Shown here: one piece after another, positions 25,218 through 37,181 of the stretch | How positions within the stretch are numbered: the stretch's first letter is position 1 | How the letters are laid out: each line of letters opens with the position of its first letter | NCBI GenBank assembly: GCA_025618425.1 | Contig: CM046844.1 | Location: forward strand, 18,036,911-18,100,910 | DNA length: 64,000 nucleotides | Direction of reading: 5' to 3' | Source: Heliocidaris tuberculata | Lineage: Eukaryota; Echinodermata; Echinoidea; Camarodonta; Echinometridae | Translations under genes and position numbers: made by a program | The notes under the pieces: generated by a model | Told to the model about the DNA's origin: nothing | The model's input: the letters and a program-made list of their open reading frames with translations, nothing else | Database searches by the model: none

Positions 25218-25974
25218 TGAAAGGGCAAGGACAGAGGAATAAAAGAAGAAATGAGCCACATCAAAAAAGGAAGGTGAAGAAAGCTGAAAAGGGTGTATGG
25301 GCGGAAGTCCCAAGTTTAATGAAGTTGAAAAGACTTTCCCGCTGGCTAGCTTCAAACGGAATTGGAGGGACGAACTATCATTATACCCCGGAGAGATCGA
25401 ATCCCATGCTTGTTCCTATTCTTTCTGCATCACACACCTTCATTGACCGCGAGCTATAAGAATATTACAAGAGGGGGACGGGCTAAAATAATGTGAAAGG
25501 GGTGAAAAGTACTTTTCCTGGATCTGAAAGGCTCATGCGTTGCGTTGAGTTTATCATTTTTAACTCGTCCTTTAAACATGCCGAATAAGAATAGCCACCC
25601 GTTAAAAAAATGGATCTAAAGTTGGTATATCATGAAAAATGGGTGCATTGGGTAGTTTGTTCCCTTCCCCCAAACGAAATTTAACTGTGTATTATCATGT
25701 AGAGTATTCCACTGATCACCTCCTGTCATATTACGAGATAGCAAAGAAGTCTGGAAGATGCTCATGTTTAATAGTCCCCAATACTGCTTTGCATTTAATT
25801 TGAAAATTGTTCATTATGTTGTTTTGTCATTTGTCAGAATATGTCTTTATCGTATAAAGTCTGAACGATACTGTTCTGAACATAGCAAGAGTGAAAGACA
25901 TTTTGTAAAATTAACGAAACAGATGTTTACCATGTTGATTGTACTGTAAACAACTCTGTTAAAAAGCATTTTCA

Positions 25975-26060
25975 ATAATAATGATAATAATAATACAATA
26001 CATTTATTAGGCGCTTAATACGGATGTTTCTAAGCGCACGGTTTACCGGAAAATTAAGAT
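25975..26060 (-). mobile_element. possible LINE or SINE 3' tail (reverse orientation)
   Basis: (AATAAT)n is followed by CATTTATTAGGCGCTTAATAC and TTTCTAAGCGCACGG. Read on the minus strand this is a GCGC-containing 3' tail ending in an ATT microsatellite, the form of the CR1/L2-like tail at 33033-33130. Body sequence is not recognisable. Confidence 0.35.
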
Positions 26061-27173
26061 TAAATCCAAAATAATAATAATAAAAAAATGCATAATGCTA
26101 TTTGAAATTCCAAACAAAAAGAATAGTGTCATTTTCATGAATACATGAAATATACTCATATGAAGAGGGAAGAAAAAAAATAATTTATGTTATAGAGATT
26201 ACATGTAACACGCTTACCTTAGCGTAAAGAAGTTGGGCTATTATTTCATAAGGGCCCCTTCAGGCTACTAGTACACGTAAGAGGGGGGGGGGCAATGTTT
26301 TTTCATGTGTGATGAGGCTGTAATGATCACCATGGCTCATCGCCTCTTCATCTGTATAATGTAATGACATGAATGAGAAAGAACTGGGGCTATGTGAGAG
26401 CCCAAATCACGCCTATCCGTACCCAGCTGCGATGTACAGTATCCTAACCATGCTAATCAAGCGGATGTAGAGTATTAAGAGAACGTGAGTTTAAAAATCG
26501 TCAAACAAAGATCGGAATCGACAATATATCTGTAATCAGTATATTATTTGACTCGCATTCATTCTCTATTAGAAGAAAGCCGTAAAGCAAGGCTGTATAT
26601 TCGACTCTTGTAAAGTGTATCCAACGTTTGGGTGGGGTATATTTCTACATCACTTTGCGCGAATGGACTAGCGTGGGCCCAGCCATTAAAAGGGGGCACT
26701 GGCGTCGGGGGGGGGGGGCGGGATCATCGGACTCGCTGGCTTTGAGGATGAAATGTGAGAAAACAAGGCCATGGAAAGGAGAAAATAAGGCCATGGAAAG
26801 GAGGATAGTGGTTGAGTGGGTTGTATCAGGTTCTTCCCAATTTGTCTGCCCCTCTTCTTTTCTATTTTATGTCATTCAATTCGGGGCGGGCGGGAGGGGG
26901 GGGGGGTGACCCTCGGGCCCTTTCGCTTCGCTATACTGCCTTGCACTCTCCGCGGTGAAAGCAGTGAGGGCGGCGGAATCAGTGACAGTTTGCCGAGAAT
27001 AAATACGGACAAGGGGAAAGAATTATTGATTGATTTTGCTTTCTACGCCTTCACCAGCTGCACAGGGAAATTAAATGCGAGTCGAGAATGACTTGTGATG
27101 GAAGGGAACAACAGGGGATGTTGACAAAGAAACATGATCAAATGTGGTTAGGTAAGAGAGGCGAACTGATGCA

Positions 27174-27298
27174 GGGAGAGAGAGAGAGAGAGATGAAGAA
27201 AGAGAGAAAGAGGGAGAGGGGGGGGGAGAGAAAGAGAGGGAGAGCATGTTCACAAAGAAACAGGATCAAATGTTGTTAGGAAAGAGAGGCGAAATGAT

Positions 27299-27335
<37 letters not shown>

Positions 27336-27362
27336 GGGGGGGGGGGGCGGCGGAGAGGAGAG
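27174..27362. repeat. duplicated GA/G-run microsatellite block
   Basis: Two or three related segments share CAAAGAAACATGATCAAATG and GGTAAGAGAGGCGAA-type sequence, each followed by (GA)n and a G run. The unit is about 115-120 bp (copies near 27124, 27250 and 27367), so unit duplication accompanied microsatellite growth. Confidence 0.7.
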
Positions 27363-28103
27363 ATGATAAAGAAACATGACCAAATGTTATTTAAAAAAGG
27401 GAAATATATATACCGGTACCACCTTACCTGATCATGCTGATGGAGACTCTTTACCGTTATTTTATAAGAAATGCCAAAACATATTACAGTAGTTTGATGG
27501 TTCTTGTAACTGCCATAGTATTTCCATCTAATTTACATTTTCCTGGTATTTCTAAGCGCTTAAAAAAGGAGAAAAGTATAGGTAAGACAGTACGTGGTGG
27601 TTGCACTACCAAATCCCACCCAAATGCATATTTAGCAAATTTTGAGAGGAATTCGAACTAAGATACGATTGTGATATGATTAAATTCGCGGACGATTGTG
27701 ATATAAGATTATTTTCTTAGTTGAGGCATATTAAGCTCAAATAATTACTCTCCAGAAAACTTAGTTGTTGGTAAGTTTGTAGGGATTTCTGGAAATCTGT
27801 TGAGAATGCAGAAAGTATCCTATATTTTACCGACGACTTATTAACATAGTGTGTAACCATTAAATAAATACGCTAATAAGTCAGTAAAGATGCTAATAAA
27901 ATGCAGATAAAATTATGCTAAAATGGACTGGGACCAATGTAAAGCCCATCATTCAGACACAACTTCTGAAAATTGAGCACAGGTATATTATGCCGAAAAC
28001 AGCGTATTACGCAATGTGAATGTGGAGCCATCATCGTTCGATGCGAGTCAGTGTGTACAAAAGGCATGGATAAAAATCCTGCTAAGTTGACTTGTTGTGG
28101 ATA

Positions 28104-28130
28104 TATAATATATATATACATATGTGTATA

Positions 28131-28199
<69 letters not shown>

Positions 28200-28212
28200 G
28201 TATATATATATG
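28104..28212. repeat. (TG)n(TA)n microsatellite
   Basis: TATATA, then about 10 TG units, then about 40 bp of pure TA and a further TA-rich tail. Alternating Tyr/Ile or His/Thr frames are artefacts. Confidence 0.95.
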
Positions 28213-29831
28213 GAGGTTGTTTTATATGAGGAATCTTTAAGGGTTGACTTTGCAAGATCTTCTCCATGCCATGTGTACACACTGCCTTGCATTGAACGAT
28301 AAGGGCTATTTATTCATCGTGCGTTATAAGCCGTTTTTGATGTATTTACCAGTGATCGGTTTTCCGAAGTTGTGTGTGCGTGCATCGTTTAAGAATGAAT
28401 GTAAAATGAACAGTGCAGACAATGTTTTTATTAACTGGCGTATGTACGCTAATTGCCTCCAAAGACTCGATTGGCGCAGATAATGACGCAATCGAAATGG
28501 CGCCTTGTGTGCAGATCGCCTAAATGCTTTAAAAACCATATTGTCAAGATACAGTACACCACACGCCAGGAACTATACTGGAAGATGTGCGTTAACACCC
28601 TGTATATTTCTCGCTCTACTTGCAGTCAAGCCTCTCTGACCCGATTTGCATGTATTATCTAGCAGCGAAAGTGCTCACCGATGTGTTGTTAAAAAGGGAA
28701 AGAAACCCGATCTTTTAAAGAGGTCAATTAAATAAGGGTACTATCGGGTATGAAATGCAATAGACTGTGGATGAATGAGCGCGCGAACCGCACAAAGGGC
28801 CTTTTAGATCTGAACGATAACGATAACGATAAACTGTTTTAATAAATAAAAAAAGATAACCATTATGGTAGAAGTGTTTGGTCAAACCTGAACGATAAAA
28901 TCGCTTTGATTTTAACTTTCAATCTAATAGCCGTTCATAAAATGATATGACATTAAAATGATCAACGAAATCAGCCTATACGTTGGTTTTATTTTCAAAG
29001 GAATTTCAATATTAAAATATACGATATCCAAAAGAAAATTAATGTGCAGTGTACGCAGAATTGAAACTTTGACACCTTCTATTCTCCTCAAAAGACCTTG
29101 AAATATCGACAGAGTATTTATCTTGTGTTTAAACATTCATAAGAAGAAAAAAAAGGTCGATACGTTCTTTTAATATTCGCCCAATGTCGCTTTCCAACAG
29201 TCATAAACGATTGAATTTCAACGATGCTGGGAATGATTGCACGCGTACTGATAGATCTCTGCTAATATATACCACCTTTTAGTTGTACCATTTGCACGCA
29301 TTGTACTGCCAACATTTGGGTGATAAATCATATTTGTGTCCTGGCCATGTTAATAAGTAACGTATTTAAGAATAGTGCTGGCTCTCTGCTTTTCTCGTCT
29401 ATGCCCAGCTTGTAGCGCGGAGTACATGGCGACTGCGTGTGCATGTAATGACGAGCAATATCCGGTCACACTCCTGGAGAACAGTGGAGAACATGCGAAC
29501 GGGGGTATCGGGGCACTGACCCCCCCCCCCCCCCCCAATCAAGTGGCAAAATAAAGAGATGAAAAGGAAGACAGAAAGGGAGAGGAGGAGGGCAACGTTA
29601 AAAATAAACGAAAAGACCCCCTTCTGCAAAGTAGGTCTGGCTCCTCCCCCATGACTCCAGTGTCCCCTCAATGGCGAGACCCATGCTACACCTCTGCCAG
29701 AGACTTTGAAATGTCAATTTATTTCACTTAAATTCCCAACAAGGACTTTTAGTTCGAAAGGTTTTGTCCTGATTTTGCATCCATACATGTTCTACAAATT
29801 GCTGTTTGAGATGGATAGATAAGGACTGATT

Positions 29832-29864
29832 TCTATCAATAAGTAATAATTACTTATTGATAGA
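29832..29864. repeat. 33-bp perfect palindrome
   Basis: TCTATCAATAAGTAA and TTACTTATTGATAGA are exact inverse complements separated by three bases. It could extrude as a cruciform. No element boundaries are seen around it. Confidence 0.8.
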
Positions 29865-30285
29865 ATTATTCGTTAACCTTCCAAGTTGACGTACCTTACC
29901 TGACCTGAATATAAGGATCTTCCATTTATCCCTGATCAGGAATTTTGATAAAGATTCTTTAATAATCTGGTAATATTAGGTGTATAGAATGCCTTTTGTT
30001 TTGTATCAGTTTTTGTCAAATTGTGTACGCATCTCTCAAATATCCGCACCCACAATAAGCTATAGATAGATCGTATATTAGTTAACCGAAGAACACGGTA
30101 ATAAGAGGATTAAACAACAATATCGTCACAAGTTAATGCCTAGAGCCTTCTCCATAAGCAATGCCTCACACTGCCTTCGTCGGGCTGAATAACAGCAGTT
30201 GTACCAAAACAACAGTGGTTAAAAAAAAAACCAACAACAAACAAACAAAAAAGCAACAACAAACAAACAGTTGAACCATCAGAAC

Positions 30286-30782
30286 CACAGGCGTAGCCAG
30301 GGGGTGCACAAGGGGGCCGTGCCCCCCCCCCATTCAGCCCCCCCCCCCCAAAAAAAAGCGAGAGCGGAAAAGCGGGGGAAGTGAGAGGGGGAAAAAGCTT
30401 AAAAAGGCGCTACTTAACGTTATCTTTCTCTCAAAATTTGCTATACGTCAAAAGGGGAAATAACTCCCCCCCCCCCCTCCCTGCACCAACCCCTCTTACA
30501 TACAGTGCAGTATTGCGCCCAAATAATTGAAAAGCAGTCCGGGCGTCGAACTAACTTTCCACCTAAAAAAGGTGCTACGAGCCGTTATCTTTCTCTCACA
30601 CTTGCTATAAAACGTCAGAGCTCCCTGCATCCACCCCCTGGGGAGCACGCTTTCGCGTGCTCATCACCAATGTCGCACGTTTTGCGTGCTCACAACCGCC
30701 CCAAAAAATGAAATCCTGTTTACACGGTTAAATCCTTCTCGTCTGCCCCCCCCCCCATTGAAAAATCCTGGCTACGCCAGTG
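30286..30782. mobile_element. hAT-like non-autonomous element with 8-bp target duplication
   Basis: The ends CACAGGCGTAGCCAGG and CCTGGCTACGCCAGTG are inverse complements with one mismatch. A perfect 8-bp direct repeat, ATCAGAAC, flanks them at 30278-30285 and 30783-30790. An 8-bp target duplication is the hallmark of hAT insertions. The 497-bp interior has C runs, two diverged copies of GTTATCTTTCTCTCA, and no transposase. It is a deletion derivative or MITE. Confidence 0.85.
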
Positions 30783-30939
30783 ATCAGAACAAATGCAAAA
30801 CTTCCCCGACTTGGAAACGATTTCACCTTTTCTTCGAATGAATGGCCCATAACCCTCTCCTTAGTTCCAATATCGTGTGATCATTTTAGAACTAATGAGG
30901 AAGATGTAACAGTTTGATTTCCTTATGACTGATAATAGT

Positions 30940-31110
30940 CGGAAATGGCGTTGAAGAGAGACATACTGAAGCTTTTCGTCTTGCACTCATCAGAGTATAC
31001 CGCAAGAATGAACAGAAAGCCGAAATCTGATGAGTGCAAGACGAAAAGCTTCAGTATGTCTCTCTTCAACGCCATTTTCCGATTTCGTAGTACCAAACAT
31101 CTTTTCAGTT
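30940..31110. mobile_element. long-hairpin insertion flanked by 12-bp direct repeats
   Basis: The arms at 30940-30994 and 31026-31081 pair along their full length with a single one-base indel, around a 31-base loop. A perfect 12-bp direct repeat, ACTGATAATAGT, sits exactly at the left arm (30928-30939) and again at 31111-31122, so the 171-bp insert equals the hairpin plus a 29-bp right tail. Each arm holds a CTGATGAG...CGAAA core in one orientation. The class is uncertain: a fold-back element, or an inverted retroelement terminal fragment. Confidence 0.7.
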
Positions 31111-31124
31111 ACTGATAATAGTGT

Positions 31125-32845
31125 AATTTCTTCCAAGGCCGGAACGCCTTCGGATAATATGGTCTAGGCCTCCGTTTTGAGGTAAATGTTGGAAACCAAA
31201 CACATGATAGACTCATTCGTTAAGTTACTCCACTGATTTATTGAACACCAAGTGCCAACATCATCATCTCGTTTTAAAAAAATACAGCAATTCTGAAAAA
31301 CAAATGAACAAACAAATATGACCAACACGAAACCGATTTCTTATTTTCATCTCATGTCTTGACTGGATTAGTTTCTTCCATTCTTGTGTGTAACAGGATT
31401 GGAGTAGTTTTTACAAAATAAAGATGTTGATACTTGGCACTCCATGAATCATTTGACTAAATTAAACCCGTTTTCACTTAATCCACCTTAATGACTGCAA
31501 GCCATATACATTAAGACATAAGATCAGTAAAGCCCCATTTAACAAATGAAATCTACCTAAATTAGGTTCTGAACAATAATATGAATACTCACCACAGGAA
31601 TATGGTGCGATGTCAGCCTTATACCCGGAATAAGGGCAAAATAAATCAGTTTCAAATCGTAGACAATCGTATAGGACTGCTTTGACGTCACTACGATTCG
31701 GAGCCGATTTGGCCTTTATTCCTACTAGAAGGCTCGTAAAAGGCCGTAATTTAGATTTTTCTAACTATATGAACACTTCAGAACATCAATCAAACATTTT
31801 GTTGTTGTTGTTGTTGTTGAAATGTTTATATCTAATGCTATAACATTTTCTTCCAAAATCGGATCGCAGACCGATCGTATAGTACGTGTGCGGTGGGCTT
31901 AAGACAAACAGGAAATAAACAACAACATCAACAACAGATATAGACATTCATGACTTTGACTAGCATTCTGAGTCAGATGAAGAGTTGGATCATTACACCG
32001 TGATCACGAGACGAAAAATCGCCAATAAAAAAATCTTTGATGATCCGAGGAACTCTCTCGAGCGCACCCGCCATGCTCCGCCAAGCACGATGAGATTCTC
32101 CGAATGGGGTATAAGTGCTCCGTAATTAAATCTTTCACAAGATGAAAAGCGCGGTGTGACTCGTAGGTGTCGAGAATTTCACTCATTAGCATATATCCGA
32201 TGTCAAGAACGTGTTAATAAGAAAAGCCTCCTGAAAAAAAATTAGAAAGTTTAGACCCTTTGTACTTATCAGCATATTATCCGATATCAAAAGCGTATTG
32301 ATAAGAAAAGCCTCGTCAAAAAATAGGAAGATAAAGACGTAACAAACCTTGCGAAGTTTAAAAGAGCCTTCAACAATTCGCTTTTTTCCCCTTACTTTTA
32401 TATAGACATAAAAATAATTCGGAAAGGTATAACTTTCATAGGACAATCTTTATTATTTATCTCCGATGACAAGACAATCAGTTTGGTGGTATTATCAAAA
32501 TCAGTAAAGTACCCATTGAATGACTTTTAAGACATACACAACAGGTAGGAACATCAACATCTATGATTACATTTCCATGATTAATTACCATATCTTCAGA
32601 GCAATATTTTCACTTTTGAACGGGATGAGTGGCTAAATTGCATTTCGAACTCTCCCTTATCCCTCCAAATGTCAAATGCCAAATGGTGTGTAATTTGATG
32701 ACTTAAGCTTCCGGATATCATTTCACAAGCGTGGTTAATAATATCGATAAATCAAATGATATTTGTTATTTCAAACACTTAGCCGAAATTACATTTTTGT
32801 TTTTTTAATTGATGGTTTATTTTACCTCTGACTGCTAAGAAAGTA
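31125..32845. other. intron stretch without a recognised element
   Basis: It contains a short (GTT)n tract at 31799-31819. A locally repeated segment (AAGAAAAGCCTC, CATATTATCCGATATCAA) occurs twice at 32185-32235 and 32268-32320. No gene-like frame is seen. Confidence 0.45.
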
Positions 32846-32889
32846 TGTGTATACACTCTTCGCTCTAGTGAAGATACTTCAATTTTACA

Positions 32890-33130
32890 CGTTCCTTGAT
32901 TCGAAGAAGGGTGAAGCTAGCTTTAATTTTTGTGGTCCAAAACTGTGGAATAGTTTGCCAGCACATTTACGGCCGTGTACATCTACAGAATCATTTAAGC
33001 GCAATCTAAAGACATATTTATTTGTATTGTAGTTAAGTAATCTTGGAGAGCTGTATGTCAAGCGCATAGAGCAGTTTTAATTGGTTATGCGCTATATAAG
33101 TCACAGTTTATTATTATTATTATTACTATT
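32890..33130 (+). mobile_element. 5'-truncated CR1/L2-like LINE, C-terminal end and 3' tail
   Basis: The frame ending at the stop 33030-33032 encodes FNFCGPKLWNSLPAHLRPC followed by STESFKRNLKTYLF. This is the characteristic last segment of ORF2 in CR1/L2/jockey-group retrotransposons (P-K-L-W-N-S-L-P...F-K-x-x-L-K-x-x-L-F). About 75 bp of 3' UTR with a GCGCTATATAAG motif follows, then a TTA microsatellite tail, as these LINEs use instead of poly(A). Only about 240 bp survive and no target duplication was found. It is a dead copy. Confidence 0.75.
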
Positions 33131-33144
33131 CTTGTAAGTAAGCA

Positions 33145-33292
33145 ACTAGGCTTACTAGAGGACCATGACTTTAAGTCCTCTCTTTGGTAATGAGGATTAA
33201 TGCCTTACCAAAAGGCACAAACGCATCCACTTGATTTCGACCCGGGTCCTCACAGTTACGAGACTACTGCTCTGCCACTGAGCCATTGCGAT
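33145..33292 (-). mobile_element. tRNA-derived SINE (minus strand)
   Basis: On the minus strand it reads TGGCTCAGTGGCAGAGC (box A, 33269-33285) and then GGGTCGAAATC (box B, about 33233-33242), with tRNA-like spacing, followed by a CTTTTGGTAAGGCATTAATC body. The D-arm stem GCTC/GAGC is intact. It lies directly after the LINE tail. Confidence 0.65.
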
Positions 33293-33879
33293 TAGGGAAA
33301 CCCCACATACGTAAATCCATTTTGTACAAGAACAACTTGTCATCTTTTGTTGAATAATTGGCAAATTACAATGTTCCTTCCCTTTCCTTTTTGCACAATT
33401 GGTTAGTGATTGATGAAGGATATCATATATTCATACTTCTTTATAAGTTATTTAGATGCTTTGCCGCCGACAACCAAACCTTGACTGAAATCCCTTTAGA
33501 ATTGGTTTGAAGAAAAAGGAAACAACAACAACAAAAAATCTTTTCCTGAACATTTGGTTTCACTTGCTACGTAAATAACATCGTAAAATTGACAAAAAAT
33601 TGAACTTTCATCAATCAAATTGCTTGAGTAGTATCAGTCAACCGAATTATCTTCGTTACTTCACAAAGTTGATGACATTTTGTTACCGACAACCACAGCT
33701 TGGTCGGCATTGCTTTCTGACCGATATAAAGAAGAAGGGAAAAAAAAAACCTAGAAAATTGTTCATGAAGAATGCATTGATGTCATTGAACCAACACCTG
33801 TTCTAACTTATCGGAATGGATACATTTTTAAAGAAATTGTGAGCTTTTTCTCTTTATCTCACCTTTCCTTCCTCTGCGT

Positions 33880-33886
33880 CTTTCTC

Positions 33887-33917
<31 letters not shown>

Positions 33918-33946
33918 CTCTTTCTCTCTCTCTCTCCTTCCCTCTC
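33880..33946. repeat. CT microsatellite
   Basis: (CT)n with TTT interruptions, about 65 bp. Confidence 0.9.
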
Positions 33947-34587
33947 TAACTTCCAAAATGTCATTATCTATCTCCAATGTTTTCTATTTCATTTAATCTC
34001 CTTTCCATAATCTATCTCCCAGACAAGCACAAGTTTTGGCTTACAGAATTCATGCTCTACTCTATTACTCTAAGGGAAATATGAGGACTTCACTTGATTA
34101 AAAGTAAGGCTGCAAGTGGTTATTTCACTCAGATCGGAAAATCAATCAACTTAAATTCCGCAGCGTGTTAATTTGAGTGATTTAGAAAATGTTAAGATAA
34201 TATTGTGAAACAAGTGGATTTCTTTAACCAAAGAAAAACTACCAGAAACGAAAGAAGGCAGAAATTGATATTCTACTTGAGGGGGAGTAATCTATATGAT
34301 CTCCTGAAGTTATACAGAGTGGACAGGGGCTCCACCTGCATGGGGGGAGGGGGGGGGGGGGGGAGATGGTGGCATGGCTAGATGCCGCCAATAATTTTAG
34401 AATTGAATATGTATCACAATCGTATACCACAATACTGAAGACGGCTCCACGCCCCTGAATGAAACCGGATTTTCACCAGATGCGAGATATACATCACATT
34501 TTATGACGATGCTTTCACAATTAGCATGGTAATCTTCGAGAGGTTTTGCATTACGTCACGAAGCTGAACTCTAGAATTGAGCCCCAT

Positions 34588-34884
34588 CAGTGGCGTACCG
34601 TGGGTTCCAGCCATGGACCTACTGGATTTAGGAGGCACTTGTTTCATGGATAAAGAGGGGGGGGGGGGGAAGGGGGGAGGGATAAGGGGATAGAGGGGCC
34701 AACCGGTCTTCCAACGTGAATAAAATGGGAAAGAACAAGGCGTCTGAGTGGGAGTGCAATAATCTTCTCTAGTTGCCTTGCCATTCTCCCTTTCTTTCGC
34801 TCTGTTTCAATTTCAATTTCATTTTTTTTTTCGCCATTCGATTTGGATCGGAAGGGGCACGTGTCCCCCGTAGCTACGCCACAG
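34588..34884. mobile_element. hAT-like MITE with 8-bp target duplication
   Basis: It begins CAGTGGCGTACC and ends GTAGCTACGCCACAG, imperfect inverse complements. It is flanked by the perfect 8-bp direct repeat AGCCCCAT (34580-34587 and 34885-34892). The element is 297 bp with G runs inside and no transposase. It belongs to the same terminal family as the copies at 30286 and 15227. Confidence 0.8.
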
Positions 34885-36360
34885 AGCCCCATCCTTGACT
34901 TGTCCCCACCGTCCATCTCCAGGCTTCAATAAGCGTGGAATGACGCGATAGCCTATCGGCGTAGAGCTCGCTGCCTGAATACCAAGCAGCATTAATGACG
35001 TAATAGTGACGTCAAACTAAAAGTGGTAATGAAAGATGTGTGATGTAACTCCTGTGTAACCTTCACGTGTTCCTTAGAAGTAATTATGTCGATGGTATCG
35101 GACATGTTATGTTTACTTCATGTTTTTGTTTAGAGTTGATTTTTTTTTTAAAATGTCACAACAATTTGAGACAACTGAGAAAAAAATGATCAGAGATGCA
35201 AACCGGTAGATATAGTTTTATCTTGAAATATAATGAAAATTAAGTTTAGCGTCAATTCCTCCACTTCATCACTTTGATGCCTCTTAGAAGGCAAATCACT
35301 TTATCGTAACCAATTGTTTTAATTTGGGGCATTTTGTCAGTTTCTACTACTGCGTTTTGTGAATTGTTTGCTGATTCTTTCCCGTGAAAGTTATTTTCAA
35401 GTTGCTGGTCTAAGTAACTCGCCTACTGCATGATGAAATATTCAGAAAGAACTTTTGACCAGTTTATTTCGAAAGCGTTCTTGAATTTCCGTATAAAAAA
35501 AGGGGATTACTTTTTTGTTATTTAGTCACGACCTTGATATTCAGTGTCGCATAACAAAGCCTTGCTAGCACTTTATACATAATACCGTAATTAACGAACC
35601 ATGATGATACTCGTTTCCGATGTTTAAACGTGCATGAATTTACATGGGGACGAGAGATATCTATGTCGTAGCTCTTGAAATCATTCTGTGAAAGAAGAGG
35701 AAGAGCAAAATATCCTCGAGAGGACATCAAAGGAGGATTCGTGAAATGCCAAGGGTAAAAAAACACCCGTCGTCTGTTAACTTAGCTTATAAAGAAATTT
35801 GATAAGATGTAATTTAGCTAATAAATTTTACGCTTAAAGAAAGCCAGTTGGGTTACTTACTCAATTGGAATACCTCGTGTAACCCTATATATAACCTAAT
35901 TCACGCGCCAATGTATGATAAATTATGTAAATGTATATTATTGTCACGATACTCATTTCTAAAGGATTTTGTTTGCTTTTGACTGTATGTATGATTTTAA
36001 GAAATCTAATTAGTCATGTCATAAAACGTCATCGGAAAATCGAAGCGCAAGATATAAAGGGAGAAATAATAATGTAAGTAAAATGCAGAAAAACATTGTT
36101 TCACTTTCGTAAATCTTGCCTTACGACAAAACGTTGCTGTCTTTAAATATTATTTGTCACGTTGAAAAATCTGAGATGCAATGCAACGAAACGGTCTGGG
36201 TCTAATGACACTGCCGAAGCAGACAACATTTTCACATGATATCGAGCACTCTTGACATGGGCCCCAAGGCCCCCCGTTAGTTCGCGGTCGTATGCTAATG
36301 CAAGAGGGGTAGCAATTCCCTCAGGGAAGTGTATCTGTTTACATAATGCGTGTTGTTTTA

Positions 36361-36940
36361 AAGAACCGTCATCCAAATCGTCTGTGGTGTATATATACAC
36401 TGCGTTGATGCGATAGAGTATGTTGCGCATTGGCCGTCAGAAGAGTTAGCTTTAAAGACATAGTTGAATTCTGTTCGCGCGATTATTTTTACTGAAAAAG
36501 AAACTGTCCGGAAGCAACTGGGAAAGGTCGATTATGTACTACATTAGAATTGGTGTATACTGCGAGGTTTGGGAATTATTAGAATGAGAAATCGACTCAG
36601 TTTTGCTGAAAATCACACGTATTCCACACAGAAATGGGTATATGGGACTATAGACCATTGTAGCATGAAAGCTGGGTCCACATTTCCCGCTATTTCTTGT
36701 CATATTTTGAATGTATAAGGGCATTCGAAAAGCATTTTCCAAGGGGACATTTCTTCCATGATATTCTCCCAAACTGACATAAAAAGAATGAGAAAGCTCA
36801 CAATTTTTTTTTTTTTACATTTTACTAATGACTCAACGTTCTCTTGAGAACCGTCGTCCAAATCGTCTGGGGTTACATACATATACGCTGCGATGCAATC
36901 GAGGATGTGGTGCATTGTCCGCAAGAAGTGTTAGCTTTAA
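36361..36940 (+). repeat. 95-bp direct repeats around dispersed-repeat copy B
   Basis: GAACCGTCATCCAAATCGTC (about 36363) and GAACCGTCGTCCAAATCGTC (about 36848) start two related segments of about 95 bp, 485 bp apart. Both end in AGTGTTAGCTTTAAA-like sequence. Between them lies copy B of the dispersed repeat (36445-36835). This could be a two-unit tandem array or a pair of terminal direct repeats. Confidence 0.6.
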
Positions 36941-37017
36941 ATGAGGATGGATCATGAAGAAATGGGGCATCGTTTAGAGTTGGACAAATGGATACTTCCA
37001 AATTGAGACGAAGTGAT

Positions 37018-37024
37018 TAGATAG

Positions 37025-37055
<31 letters not shown>

Positions 37056-37128
37056 TACATGGTGAGGGGACTGGAAGGGGAGACAGTACAGAGATGAACA
37101 TCTTGAAACCTAAAATAAGGAAACTACA

Positions 37129-37180
<52 letters not shown>
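37018..37180. repeat. GA microsatellites
   Basis: Two (GA)n blocks at 37027-37052 and 37134-37178. Further GA/AAAG tracts continue at 37270-37310, 37480-37570 (with a G run) and 37635-37665 (AAAG)n. Confidence 0.85.

Positions 37181-37181
<1 letters not shown>

Noticed and set aside
31027..31046. Active hammerhead ribozyme within the 31.0-kb hairpin
   Set aside because: The CTGATGAG...CGAAA core is present but stem II would have only two pairs, no convincing cleavage triplet with stem I and III partners exists, and the full-length palindrome would outcompete the fold.
36361..36940. LTR retrotransposon with 95-bp terminal repeats
   Set aside because: No TG...CA ends, primer-binding site or polypurine tract is visible, and the internal 390 bp matches the dispersed repeat instead.
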